Below are positions 35,840-43,536 of a DNA stretch of 45,047 nucleotides, piece by piece. The DNA comes from Deltaproteobacteria bacterium. Its GTDB lineage: Bacteria; Desulfobacterota; JAFDED01. The translations under genes were made by a program, and so were the position numbers. The DNA is taken from positions 1-45,047 of the forward strand of contig JAFDED010000028.1 in the NCBI GenBank assembly GCA_019310535.1, read 5' to 3'. The stretch's first letter is position 1, and each line of letters starts with the position of its first letter. The notes beneath the pieces were generated by a model. The model was not told the DNA's origin. It saw nothing but the letters and a program-made list of their open reading frames with translations, and did not search any database.

Positions 35840-36316
35840 TTATCTATATTTCTTGAGCACCTTGGCGATCCTGGATGGGGTGGTGCACCCGTGGTAATCC
35901 TCGTCCACCACCACCACGGGCGACAAGGCGCATGCTCCCACGCAGTTGACCGTGGTGAGGGTGAAGCGCAGGTCTTCCGTGGTTCCGCCTCTCTGAAGGC
36001 CGATATCACGCTCCAGGCTTTCCAGGATGCGCTGGCTTCCGCGTAGATGGCAGGAGGTTCCCATGCACACTTTGATCTCGTGACGCCCCCGGGGGAGAAG
36101 GCTGAAGGATTTGTAAAAAGTGGCCACCTTGTAGACGCGGCTCAGGGAGACCCCCATCCGGCCGGCCACCACCTGGAGGACTTCCGGGGGCAGGTAGTTA
36201 TACTGCGCCTGAATGTCCTGGAGAATGGTGATGAGCGCCTCGCGGCGCCCCCCGTATCGTTGTAAGATTTCCTCCACGCGGGAGAGATCCCAATCTGCTG
36301 CGGCTGATCCTTGCAT
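35840..36316 (-). CDS. NuoE/HndA-like [2Fe-2S] subunit
   Basis: 158 residues from ATG 36316 (ATG 36322 would add two). A helical N-terminus with [16 protein letters not shown] is followed by a thioredoxin-like [2Fe-2S] fold, with cysteines in [12 protein letters not shown] and [16 protein letters not shown]. This is the 24-kDa subunit that partners NuoF. It is the first gene of the leftward redox cluster. A candidate promoter lies about 590 bp upstream at 36909-36938. Confidence 0.9.
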   Translation of the reverse strand: MQGSAAADWDLSRVEEILQRYGGRREALITILQDIQAQYNYLPPEVLQVVAGRMGVSLSRVYKVATFYKSFSLLPRGRHEIKVCMGTSCHLRGSQRILESLERDIGLQRGGTTEDLRFTLTTVNCVGACALSPVVVVDEDYHGCTTPSRIAKVLKKYR

Positions 36317-36322
36317 GTACAT

Positions 36323-37014
36323 ATCCCCGCGGACTTCCGGTCCTGCCTGATGGATCGTCTCGTGTTACAGGTTGGACAAAAAACCGGGTGGGTAATCCGG
36401 AGTCATTTTTCCCGGTCCGCTCGGCGGGGCGGGAGAAAAGACTCTTCCGGGACTTTTTTTCAATTCAAGACCGGGGATCAAACGTGATGGGAAATGCTGT
36501 TGTTTTCTTACATGCTCTCACCGAGGCGCCTCCATCCCATCAAATACCTTGCTCACCCCGCACCCTGAAAGACAGCACGTCGTATCATTCGATGTGGAGA
36601 CGGGGTAACCCCGCCCCTTTTTCTATAGTAACATTGTCAAGATTAATCGGCAACCAACTGGTAATATGTACTTGCCCTGGGACACCGGAGGCCCCGACCA
36701 GGCTGTCAAAGATACCGTCGGGGGGGTGGCCCGGACGGCCTGTCGTCCGGGTCGCGCAGCGACAGGAGGATTTACCCGGCGCAACATGACGCTGCCACCC
36801 TCCATTAAAGGAAAACGGAATAACCTCCCAATATTTTTACTCGAAAAGGCTTTTTGCAATGGAGTAATCAAAAAGCGTTTCTCCGGGCCAAGTCGATAAT
36901 TCTATTTTTTTATAAACGCAACGGGCGTTCCCTGTCAAGGGTGTCCAACCGGCTCAATATACTGAATAAAGAGAACACCGAATCCGGGAAATGGTCATCG
37001 GAGGAGACCGGCTC
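36323..37014. other. Long intergenic region with structured leader
   Basis: About 690 bp between the nuoE-like gene and tatC, both transcribed leftward. No convincing gene. It contains consecutive perfect hairpins (CCGGACG/CGTCCGG at 36731-36750 and GTCGC/GCGAC at 36751-36763) and a CGGGG/CCCCG hairpin near 36600. If the promoter at 36909-36938 is used, all of these fall in the 5' leader of the nuoE-like operon. Confidence 0.5.
36909..36938 (-). promoter_or_regulatory. Sigma70-type promoter candidate for the leftward redox operon
   Basis: On the minus strand TTGACA (36938-36933) is a perfect -35. After 18 bases comes TATAAA (36914-36909), or after 17 bases TTATAA. It points at the nuoE-like gene and would give a leader of roughly 580 nt. 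Transcription carried over from tatC cannot be excluded. Confidence 0.45.
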
Positions 37015-37800
37015 TCACCCGGCAGGCTTCTCCTGCTCTTTTTGGGGTTTTGCCTTTTTGCGGGCTTTCTCTTTTTCCCCAAGGGGTTTCGGCTCAACCG
37101 CCCAGGCCACCCAGATGCTCAGCTCGTAAAGGATGAGCAGCGGGCCCGCCATCATCAACTGGGTGATGACGTCCGGGGGGGTCAAAATAGCCCCCAGCAC
37201 AAAGATGAGTAAAATAGCGTACCTGCGGTTCCTGGCCATAAAACTGTGAGTTATCAGGCCCAGCTTTGCCAGGAAAAGCGTCAAAACGGGAAGCTCGAAA
37301 ATCAAACCGAACGCAAGCAGCAGCTTGGCGCTCAGGGAGAGGTATTCCTTCACCGATGGGAGAGGCTTGATGACGTCGGAGGCGAAGCTGAGGAAAAATT
37401 TGAAACCGACTGGAAAAACGATGAAGTATCCGAACATCGCCCCTCCGATGAAAAAAATGGAGGAGCATACGACGAACGGCACTACCATCCGCCGCTCTTT
37501 ATGGTACAGGCCGGGCGCCACGAACATCCACATCTGATAGAGGATCATGGGAACGGCAAGGAAAGCGCCCGCGATGAAGGCCGTCTTGAGGTACGTGAAA
37601 AACGCCTCGGGAAGCCCGGTGAACACCATGGTGCTCCCCTCGGGCAGGGACTGGATAAGAGGGATCATCAAGTAGCCGAAGATCCGCTCGGAAAAGTGAT
37701 AAGAGACCAGGAATCCCACCCCGACCGAGATGAAACACTTGACCAGCCGGCTGCGAAGCTCAGCAAGATGATCCGTCAAAGGGAGCCGCTTTTCATCCAT
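37015..37800 (-). CDS. tatC: Sec-independent protein translocase TatC
   Basis: 261 residues, six predicted membrane helices and the family signatures: DHLAELRSRL near the N-terminus, FTGLPEAFFTYLK, the MWMFVAPGLYHKER loop and GAILTPPDVITQ. TatC is the core receptor for twin-arginine signal peptides. A lysine/glutamate-rich tail follows the last helix. ATG 37800 overlaps the tatB stop by 8 bp. The pair could export the molybdoenzyme or other redox proteins encoded nearby. Confidence 0.95.
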   Translation of the reverse strand: MDEKRLPLTDHLAELRSRLVKCFISVGVGFLVSYHFSERIFGYLMIPLIQSLPEGSTMVFTGLPEAFFTYLKTAFIAGAFLAVPMILYQMWMFVAPGLYHKERRMVVPFVVCSSIFFIGGAMFGYFIVFPVGFKFFLSFASDVIKPLPSVKEYLSLSAKLLLAFGLIFELPVLTLFLAKLGLITHSFMARNRRYAILLIFVLGAILTPPDVITQLMMAGPLLILYELSIWVAWAVEPKPLGEKEKARKKAKPQKEQEKPAG

Positions 37801-38260
37801 CAAGCGACTCTCCCGCGCTTTTGCCGCCCTCCGTCGCGGCGCTCGTGTCCGTTTTTTCCTTCTCCGCCGGCCGCTCTTCCCGGGGTGTCGCTGTTCTCAC
37901 GTCCGATGTGTCCCCTTCCCCCTCGCGGTGGGCGACGTCCTCATCCGCGACCTCTTCGGGCTGATCGGCCGGGGCCCCGGTTTCGTCGTCCTTTCTGCCG
38001 CCCTCTTCTGTGGAATCGTCTGCTTCCAGGGGTTCATCTTCATCTTCGATATACTTCTCAATGTCCGATCGGAAACTGGACACATGGCTCTCGAGATCAA
38101 TGCTTTCCCGCAACTCGCCGGTAAGGTCATCGCGGGCTTTCCGCAGAACAGCCATTCCCTTGCCGAGCATGCGCGCCACCTCGGGCAATTGTTTGGGACC
38201 GATGATTATCAGCGCGATAACGACGATCACGATCATCTCTTGCGTCCCGATGCCGAACAT
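37793..38260 (-). CDS. tatB: TatA/TatB-type translocase subunit
   Basis: 155 residues. It starts MFGIGTQEMIVIVVIALIII, a short N-terminal membrane helix, followed by the GPKQLPEVAR hinge and an amphipathic helix. The acidic, disordered tail of ~90 residues is longer than in TatA, favouring TatB. AAGGAG precedes ATG 38260. It is directly coupled to tatC. No separate tatA is seen in the window. Confidence 0.9.
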   Translation of the reverse strand: MFGIGTQEMIVIVVIALIIIGPKQLPEVARMLGKGMAVLRKARDDLTGELRESIDLESHVSSFRSDIEKYIEDEDEPLEADDSTEEGGRKDDETGAPADQPEEVADEDVAHREGEGDTSDVRTATPREERPAEKEKTDTSAATEGGKSAGESLDG

Positions 38261-38558
38261 GATGGCTCTCCTTCTCTGAAAGGCTGAGTGAATTGGAAAT
38301 TCAACCAGCTATCTATTAATTCTCTTTATCACGAAGTAATTACCTTGGCAAGGGAAATAGAGAATAAAACAGGAGTTACCCCGGAATTTTCAAAGAAATC
38401 ACCCGGGCTGCGCAGCAGCAGGAGGCAATACACGGCTCGTTTGACGACAGGTCGTCCGTGCATCCTACATTTTCAAAATCCCCCCTCACCCCCACCCTCT
38501 CCCCCCTGGAGTGGGGAGAGGGAGCTCTTGAAGTTCCGTAAGCCATCACAATTTATGC
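38261..38558. other. Intergenic region upstream of tatB with hairpins
   Basis: No gene seen. A GCGCAGC/CAGGAGG segment at about 38402-38425 resembles 36747-36769, and GACGAC/GTCGTC forms a hairpin near 38442-38455. CCCTCTCCCC (38495-38504) and GGGGAGAGGG (38513-38522) form a perfect 10-bp hairpin. The promoter of tatBC should lie here but was not identified. Confidence 0.4.
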
Positions 38559-38871
38559 GGAAAATGTCCTTGAAATCCCCCCCAACCCCCCTTTTCCAAA
38601 GGGGGGAGGCGCTATTTCATTGTCTCAGGGCTGACCCTCTCTTATGATCACAACTCCGCCCGCGTTCATAAATAAAGGGGGGGCGCTATTTTTTTGTTTC
38701 AGGGGCATAATGCGAGGTTTCAGGGGCACAATGCGAGACGAGCTGCTTTTCCCGAATCATGCCCAAACGGTCCCCCCTTTATGGCCCGAACCATGCCTTA
38801 ACGGTCCCCCCCTTTCATAAAGGGGGGACAGGGGGGATTTTCATGCCCCGCTGGTGCAGCCCCTGCATGAC
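38559..38871. repeat. C-rich dispersed element, copy B
   Basis: Matches the core of copy A from TGTCCTTGAAATCC to the GCCCCGCTGGTGCAG segment, in the same orientation. It lacks the outer ends GTACGTAAATCCG and CGATGAGTGGT of copy A. It carries only one 134-bp-type unit and a small AATGCGAG duplication. It sits upstream of the PaaK-like gene. Confidence 0.85.
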
Positions 38872-39077
38872 AATTACGCACCGGGCAAAATCAGCATTGC
38901 CAAATGGGCAATTTTTTAACGATTTGCATTGATAATTACCGGTTTTTTATTTTACAATGAATTTTCGATGATAAGAGAGGGTAGCCCCGGCCTCAAAGGG
39001 CCTGTTTGAGCGCGATTTCGATATCACGCTCATTGCTGGTTGTTCATTTTGCAATCTGTATGGATGGAGGCGCCGGA

Positions 39078-40358
39078 ATGATTCAATCGGATCGGATGAG
39101 CGGATTCTTTGACGAGCCGCTGGAGACCATGACGCCGGAGCTCAGGCGCGCCCGTCAGCGCAGCCTCATTCGCAAGCTGCTGGATTACGTTTCTGAGCGC
39201 TCCACGGCCTACCGGCGCAAGTTTGCCCGTGCGGGAGTGGACCCGCGGGCCGTCGTGGAGTTTGAGGACCTGCCCTCCCTGCCCCTGACCCGCCGCGGGG
39301 AGATTATCGAGTCTTTGAAGGCCGAACCGCCCTTCGGCGGGTTTTGCTGCCTGCGGCCGGAGGAAATCCGCACGGTGTTCGTATCCCCGGGGCCGATGTT
39401 CCACCCGGTGGCGGATTATGAGGCCGAGGGAATGCTGAGGGCGCGTGCGGCCTACGCCTGCGGCCTGCGCCCGGGCGACATGGTTCTGATCACCTTCGCC
39501 TTCAACATGGTGCCGGCCGGCTACAGGTCGGAGCTGACGCTGCGATCGCTGGGGTGCGCCGCCATCCCCTCCGGCCCCGGCAACACGGACGTGCAGGTGG
39601 ACATCCTGAAGGGACTCCCGGTGAAGGGCTACATCGGGACGCCCAGCTTTCTTAACGCCATCGGCAAGAGGGCGGTGGAGCGGGGCCTGGACCCGCGCAG
39701 GGACTTCCGCCTGGAAGCGGCCCAGTGCACGGCCGAGATGCTTCCCGAATCCCTGCGGGCCGATCTGCAGGAACAATTCGGCATGACGGTGCGGCAGACC
39801 TTTGCAATAGCGGACGCGGGCCTGGTGGCGTACGAATGCCCCGCCGCCCGGGGGATGCACCTGGTTGACGAGGTCATCATTGAAATCTGCGATGTCGGGA
39901 CGGGCCGGCACGTGCCCCCGGGAGAGGTGGGAGAGATCGTCGTCTCGGTTTTTCGCCCCGATATGCCCATGGTCCGGTTCGCCACCGGCGACCTGACTTA
40001 CGTAACCGAGGAACAATGCCCCTGCGGCCGCACCGCGCCGCGCCTGGTCAGGATAGTCGGCCGGGCCGACCAGGTGACCAAGGTGCGCGGCATGTTCGTG
40101 CATCCGGCGGAGGTTGACGGGGTCATGGCCCGGTTCCCGGGGATCAAGGGGTGGCGGATGACGGTCACCCGGGAGGGGCACCAGGATCAACTGACCTGCA
40201 CGGTGGAGGTGGAGGGCGAGGCGGAGGAGGGATTCGCCTCTCGCCTGACGGAGGCATTGCGCGACAGGATCAAGGTCCGGGCCGACGTCCGGATCGTCCC
40301 TCCGGACACCATCCCGCCGGGCGCGAAAAAGATCGAGGACCGCCGCGTCTGGGAATGA
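39078..40358 (+). CDS. PaaK-like AMP-dependent ligase homologue with altered P-loop
   Basis: 426 residues of the phenylacetate-CoA ligase group. Late adenylation motifs are present: RFATGDLTYV, the CPCGRTAPRL zinc-type loop, KVRGMFVHPAEVD, and the C-terminal lysine in PPGAKKIEDRR. The usual glycine-rich P-loop (SSGTTGKPT) is replaced by VSPGPMFHPV, and the later YGSTE-type motif reads FAIADAG. It may use a different chemistry or be an inactive or regulatory homologue. GGAGG precedes ATG 39078. dtd follows after 57 bp in the same direction. Confidence 0.82.
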   Translation: MIQSDRMSGFFDEPLETMTPELRRARQRSLIRKLLDYVSERSTAYRRKFARAGVDPRAVVEFEDLPSLPLTRRGEIIESLKAEPPFGGFCCLRPEEIRTVFVSPGPMFHPVADYEAEGMLRARAAYACGLRPGDMVLITFAFNMVPAGYRSELTLRSLGCAAIPSGPGNTDVQVDILKGLPVKGYIGTPSFLNAIGKRAVERGLDPRRDFRLEAAQCTAEMLPESLRADLQEQFGMTVRQTFAIADAGLVAYECPAARGMHLVDEVIIEICDVGTGRHVPPGEVGEIVVSVFRPDMPMVRFATGDLTYVTEEQCPCGRTAPRLVRIVGRADQVTKVRGMFVHPAEVDGVMARFPGIKGWRMTVTREGHQDQLTCTVEVEGEAEEGFASRLTEALRDRIKVRADVRIVPPDTIPPGAKKIEDRRVWE

Positions 40359-40415
40359 CCGCGGCAGCGAGAGACCGTGAATTTTCATATAATTTTCATA
40401 TAAAAGGAGGGTGCC

Positions 40416-40859
40416 GTGCGTGCGTTGATTCAGCGGGTCAGTATGGCGCGGGTGCGGGTGGACGATGCGGTGGTGGGAGAGATCGGCCAGGGCCTGTTGA
40501 TTTTGCTGGGGGTGGCGAAAGGCGATGATGAGGCCGATGTGGAAAACCTGGCGCCCAGGGCGGCGCACCTGCGGATTTTTCCCGATGAGGCCGGGAAGAT
40601 GAACCGCTCCCTGGTGGAAACGGGGGGCCAGGCGCTGGTGGTTTCCCAGTTCACCCTCTACGGGGACTGCCGGAAGGGGAGGCGTCCATCTTTTGTGGAC
40701 GCCGCCGACCCCCTGGAGGCGGAGCGGTTGTACGGAGCATTCATGAGGCGCCTGGAAAAAGAAGGCGTGGCCGTGGCCGCCGGAAAGTTCCAGGCCATGA
40801 TGGAGGTGGAACTGGTCAATAACGGGCCGGTGACGCTCATGCTGGAGAGCAGGAAATGA
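40416..40859 (+). CDS. dtd: D-aminoacyl-tRNA deacylase Dtd
   Basis: 147 residues, the normal length. It starts MRALIQRV, has the catalytic SQFTLYGD motif near residue 78 and the Gly-cisPro motif NNGPVT near 137 (often NDGPVT). The enzyme removes D-amino acids and glycine from mischarged tRNAs. GTG 40416 is the start, with GGAGGG upstream. It is a housekeeping gene. Confidence 0.95.
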   Translation: MRALIQRVSMARVRVDDAVVGEIGQGLLILLGVAKGDDEADVENLAPRAAHLRIFPDEAGKMNRSLVETGGQALVVSQFTLYGDCRKGRRPSFVDAADPLEAERLYGAFMRRLEKEGVAVAAGKFQAMMEVELVNNGPVTLMLESRK

Positions 40860-40943
40860 TCATCGCAACATCATCGATCAGCGGTGCAACATGAGCACTG
40901 TCTTGATGATTTGCGTGTAAAGCCGCTGGTTTTTCATTTTACC

Positions 40944-41429
40944 ATGAAATCTGACGAGCAACGACCAGGACGCACGCTTACGGACGTGACGCCTTACTGC
41001 CGGCTTCGCATAGACAAGGAGGGGCGCTGGTTCAACGATGACCGCGAGCTCGTGCACCCGGCCATCTATCGGTATTTCAACCGGTGTCTTCGCATGGACG
41101 ATCGCGGGCGTTACGTTATCTGCACCGATGACCAGATGTGCGCCGTGGAAGTGGAGGACGCTCCCTTCGTGGTGGTGCGGGTCGAGGGGGAGCGGGAGGA
41201 TATCGTCGTCCATCTCAACGACGGCGCGGTGGAGCCGCTGGCCATGGACGGCCTGTGGGTGGGACAGGACAACGTGCTGTACTGCAAGGTCAAGGGCGGC
41301 GCGTTCCATGCCCGGTTTCTCCGCCCGGCGTACTATCAACTGGCCGAGTTCGTGGAGGAGGAGGGCGGGAGGTTTTATATCCAGCGGGGCGGGGAGCGAT
41401 GTTACATTCGGACGGGTAAAGGTCCTTGA
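40944..41429 (+). CDS. DUF1285-like protein whose 3' end lies in repeat C
   Basis: About 161 residues from ATG 40944 (upstream ATG 40884 would add 20 atypical residues). DUF1285-like blocks are CRLRIDKEGRWFND, RYVICTDDQMCAVEVEDAPFV and a late GGERCYIRTG. The function of the family is unknown. The stop codon and last two or three codons come from the start of a dispersed repeat (GGTCCTTGA), so the native C-terminus may have been replaced. It follows dtd by 84 bp in the same direction. Confidence 0.65.
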   Translation: MKSDEQRPGRTLTDVTPYCRLRIDKEGRWFNDDRELVHPAIYRYFNRCLRMDDRGRYVICTDDQMCAVEVEDAPFVVVRVEGEREDIVVHLNDGAVEPLAMDGLWVGQDNVLYCKVKGGAFHARFLRPAYYQLAEFVEEEGGRFYIQRGGERCYIRTGKGP

Positions 41430-41515
41430 AATCCCCCCCAACCCCCCTTTTCCAAAGGGGGGGGACCGGTATGGCGTGATTAGGGAAAAGCAATGAGTAC
41501 TGTGGCCCTGGAATA
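41419..41515. repeat. C-rich dispersed element, short rearranged copy C
   Basis: Begins with the same AGGTCCTTGAAATCCCCC end as the other copies and forms a CCCCCCTTTTCCAAAGGGGG hairpin. It continues with GATTAGGGAAAAGCA, which is the reverse complement of an internal piece of copy A (TGCTTTTCCCGAATC). So copy C joins a forward and an inverted part. Confidence 0.65.
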
Positions 41516-41595
41516 GCGATCCAGCAGTTAAAGGCAGGGGTATGGTATAGGCAAATGGAATAAAAAAATGGCCGTGAACACAAAATTCCCATTGT

Positions 41596-42069
41596 TTATG
41601 CTTTGGACGAGGAAGAGTTTTGCAATAATTGCACGCTGTTTCTCTTAGCCTCCCTCTCTTTTCTTCTTTCACGAGTGCCATAGACAAAAACACCAACAAG
41701 ACCCCCAAGACCTGTTACACCCAGTGCGCCTCCACCCAACGGTTGACCAGATAGAATGCATATAACTGATCCCGTTATGGATACAAGCCCAATGATTAAT
41801 CCACAAATAATTCCCAACAAACTATCTCTGGAACCAGATTTTACAGCTATTTCTTCTAAATTTTGCCGGTGCCTTGCCTGTTGTTCTGCCATGGATAATA
41901 TTCTTTCGGCTGCCCCGGGCAAAACCATATCATAGTCTTTGAGGGTTTCTGGTGGTGGTAGAGGGCTGGTAAACTTGGTCAGTTGCAATTGACGTGAATC
42001 AATTTGAAGGCTTTTCTCCGGTGGTTTTTGAGTAGAGGCCGGCTTTTTAAATGCCTTGCGTTTCGACAT
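41596..42069 (-). CDS. DUF2335 membrane protein
   Basis: 157 residues. The middle has the DUF2335 pattern: SPLPPPETLKDYD, VLPGAAERILSMAEQQARHR, then two membrane helices (~88-107 and ~112-131) and a basic tail. The N-terminal ~45 residues are basic and proline-rich. The function of DUF2335 is unknown. The gene is AT-rich compared with its surroundings and overlaps the preceding small gene by 23 bp, implying co-translation. Confidence 0.8.
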   Translation of the reverse strand: MSKRKAFKKPASTQKPPEKSLQIDSRQLQLTKFTSPLPPPETLKDYDMVLPGAAERILSMAEQQARHRQNLEEIAVKSGSRDSLLGIICGLIIGLVSITGSVICILSGQPLGGGALGVTGLGGLVGVFVYGTRERRKEREAKRNSVQLLQNSSSSKA

Positions 42070-42268
42070 TATACTCTGATTTAAATCGATCTATAGCAAT
42101 TCTTATGTCATTTCCAACAACTCCCCAATCTGATTCAATTGCTCTATAATCAGCCTCTTCAGGAGTACGCGATTCGTTATACATAACCAAAGTGGCTCCG
42201 ATATCCAAGACAGAAGCCATGCCGCCGATAAAGCTCGGCGTAGCGAATAAAAAATCTGAGCGATACAT
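42047..42268 (-). CDS. Small protein upstream of and overlapping the DUF2335 gene
   Basis: 73 residues beginning MYRSDFLFATPSFIGGMASV, with one moderately hydrophobic segment and an acidic second half (ESRTPEEADYRAIESDW). AGGTGA sits 4 bp before ATG 42268. The longer frame to 42355 lacks a ribosome-binding site. I recognise no family. The overlap and shared composition make it a likely partner of the DUF2335 protein. Confidence 0.65.
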   Translation of the reverse strand: MYRSDFLFATPSFIGGMASVLDIGATLVMYNESRTPEEADYRAIESDWGVVGNDIRIAIDRFKSEYNVETQGI

Positions 42269-42482
42269 TAAATCACCTGTTTTAGTGTTTTGAGGTTGGC
42301 GTTTATGTTCTAAATTAATAAAAATTATATACCAGAATGTGTTCGTCAGCGTCAAGCCCCCACATATAGCATTTCATGAAAAGTTATGTATATATATGGA
42401 CACCTTGTTGAATTTTATGGTTCCTATTTTTGTATCGGCCTAAACCATTCAAAACGTTAATTCAATAATCTTATCATTTTTA

Positions 42483-42635
42483 TCATTGTAACGTTATTTG
42501 TTCAGCCGTCGGCATCCCTTTGTATATGAACGGTATATGCACGAGTTCATGGACGATATAACCCACCATGACCCGCATGTCCTCGTCCATACATTCAATG
42601 CAGTAGCACAGCACGCTGTGCCCCTGGTTGTACAT
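42483..42635 (-). CDS. Possible 50-residue cysteine-containing ORF after the BFN-PDZ gene
   Basis: ATG 42635 opens 50 codons with strong GC bias at third positions, unlike the AT-rich DNA around it. The peptide has LCYCIECMDED and VHELVHIPF. The frame is open about 13 codons upstream without a start codon, up to a stop inside the end of the BFN-PDZ gene. It may be a small gene or the tail of a broken one. No ribosome-binding site is visible. Confidence 0.4.
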   Translation of the reverse strand: MYNQGHSVLCYCIECMDEDMRVMVGYIVHELVHIPFIYKGMPTAEQITLQ

Positions 42636-42660
42636 TTCAGCGGCCCGGGCAACAATAAAT

Positions 42661-43536
42661 TCACGGCTTGAGCGTCAGTTCCAGTGCTTTCCCTTTCCGG
42701 AGGACCTTGAGGCGGAGCGGCCCTTTGCCCGCTTGGGCCCTGATGCGTGCGGCAAGCTGCGCCGGACCGGTTACGGATTCGTCCTCGACCTCCAGGATCA
42801 CGTCGCCGCGGCGCAGCCCCCCTTCATCGGCCTTACCCTTGGGCTGCACGTCCGCAATGAGGACCCCGCCCGTTTCTTTAAGCCCGAAAGAGGCGGCCAG
42901 GTCCGGCGTGATGCCCTGTACGTCCGCGCCGAGTAAAACCCTCAGCCCGCTGATCAGGTCATTCTCGGTCACCTCAATGCCGTACTTGGCGAAAATCTTT
43001 TCAGCGACGTAAATGGGGGCCGCAACCTTCAGGCTCAGGGCTATGGCGTCGCTCGGGCGGGAGTCGACTGCATGATCCTCGCCCTTCAGGTTCAGGGATA
43101 TGTAAGCGTAAAAAGTGTTGTCCCTGAGATCGTGGATGATGACCTTGTTGACCCTGGCCCCGAGGTCTTTGAGGATATTGGCTATGAGATCGTGGGTCAT
43201 AGGGCGCGGGGGTACGATTTTCTTCGTCTCCATCTGGATGGCTATAGCCTCGTTCAGGCCGATCCAGATGCGCAGGAGGCGGTCGCCCTCCTCGTTGAGC
43301 AGCTCCACCACCGGCTGATCCGTGCGGGAGTCGATGCGCAGTCTGAAAAAGCTCGCTCGTATCAGGTGGATGTCGCCCCACGGCCCGGCGTCGGGTGGAG
43401 ATGCCACCCTCTTCTCCAGGGGGGCCGCCAGGGAAATACCCCTTCCTTCCCACTGCAGCGGCATCAGGGAGGCAAAGGGCACATTCCAGATGATACATGC
43501 CACCGCCAGGGCGGCCAGGGTGCATATTCTTTTCAT
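42661..43536 (-). CDS. Exported bifunctional-nuclease-domain (DUF151) and PDZ protein
   Basis: 291 residues. A signal peptide spans ~1-25. Residues ~60-190 are a BFN/DUF151 domain (GDRLLRIWIGLNEAIAIQM, MTHDLIANILKDLGA, HAVDSRPSDAIALSLKV). Residues ~205-290 are a PDZ domain (GGVLIADVQPKGKADEGGLR, GDVILEVEDE). BFN proteins are usually cytoplasmic and single-domain, so an exported version with a substrate-binding PDZ is notable. Its start codon overlaps the stop of the Rep-like gene (ATGA). Confidence 0.85.
   Translation of the reverse strand: MKRICTLAALAVACIIWNVPFASLMPLQWEGRGISLAAPLEKRVASPPDAGPWGDIHLIRASFFRLRIDSRTDQPVVELLNEEGDRLLRIWIGLNEAIAIQMETKKIVPPRPMTHDLIANILKDLGARVNKVIIHDLRDNTFYAYISLNLKGEDHAVDSRPSDAIALSLKVAAPIYVAEKIFAKYGIEVTENDLISGLRVLLGADVQGITPDLAASFGLKETGGVLIADVQPKGKADEGGLRRGDVILEVEDESVTGPAQLAARIRAQAGKGPLRLKVLRKGKALELTLKP

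Noticed and set aside
35821-36009. N-terminal extension of the NuoF-like protein
   Set aside because: Tryptophan/proline-rich shadow of the NuoE-like gene; the family N-terminus starts at ATG 35820.
38288-38647. 119-codon frame downstream of the tatB start
   Set aside because: Its second half translates the dispersed C-rich repeat, so it is not a conserved gene.
39030-40568. 512-codon minus-strand open frame opposite the PaaK-like gene
   Set aside because: Shadow of the PaaK-like and dtd genes; histidine- and arginine-rich with no domain features.
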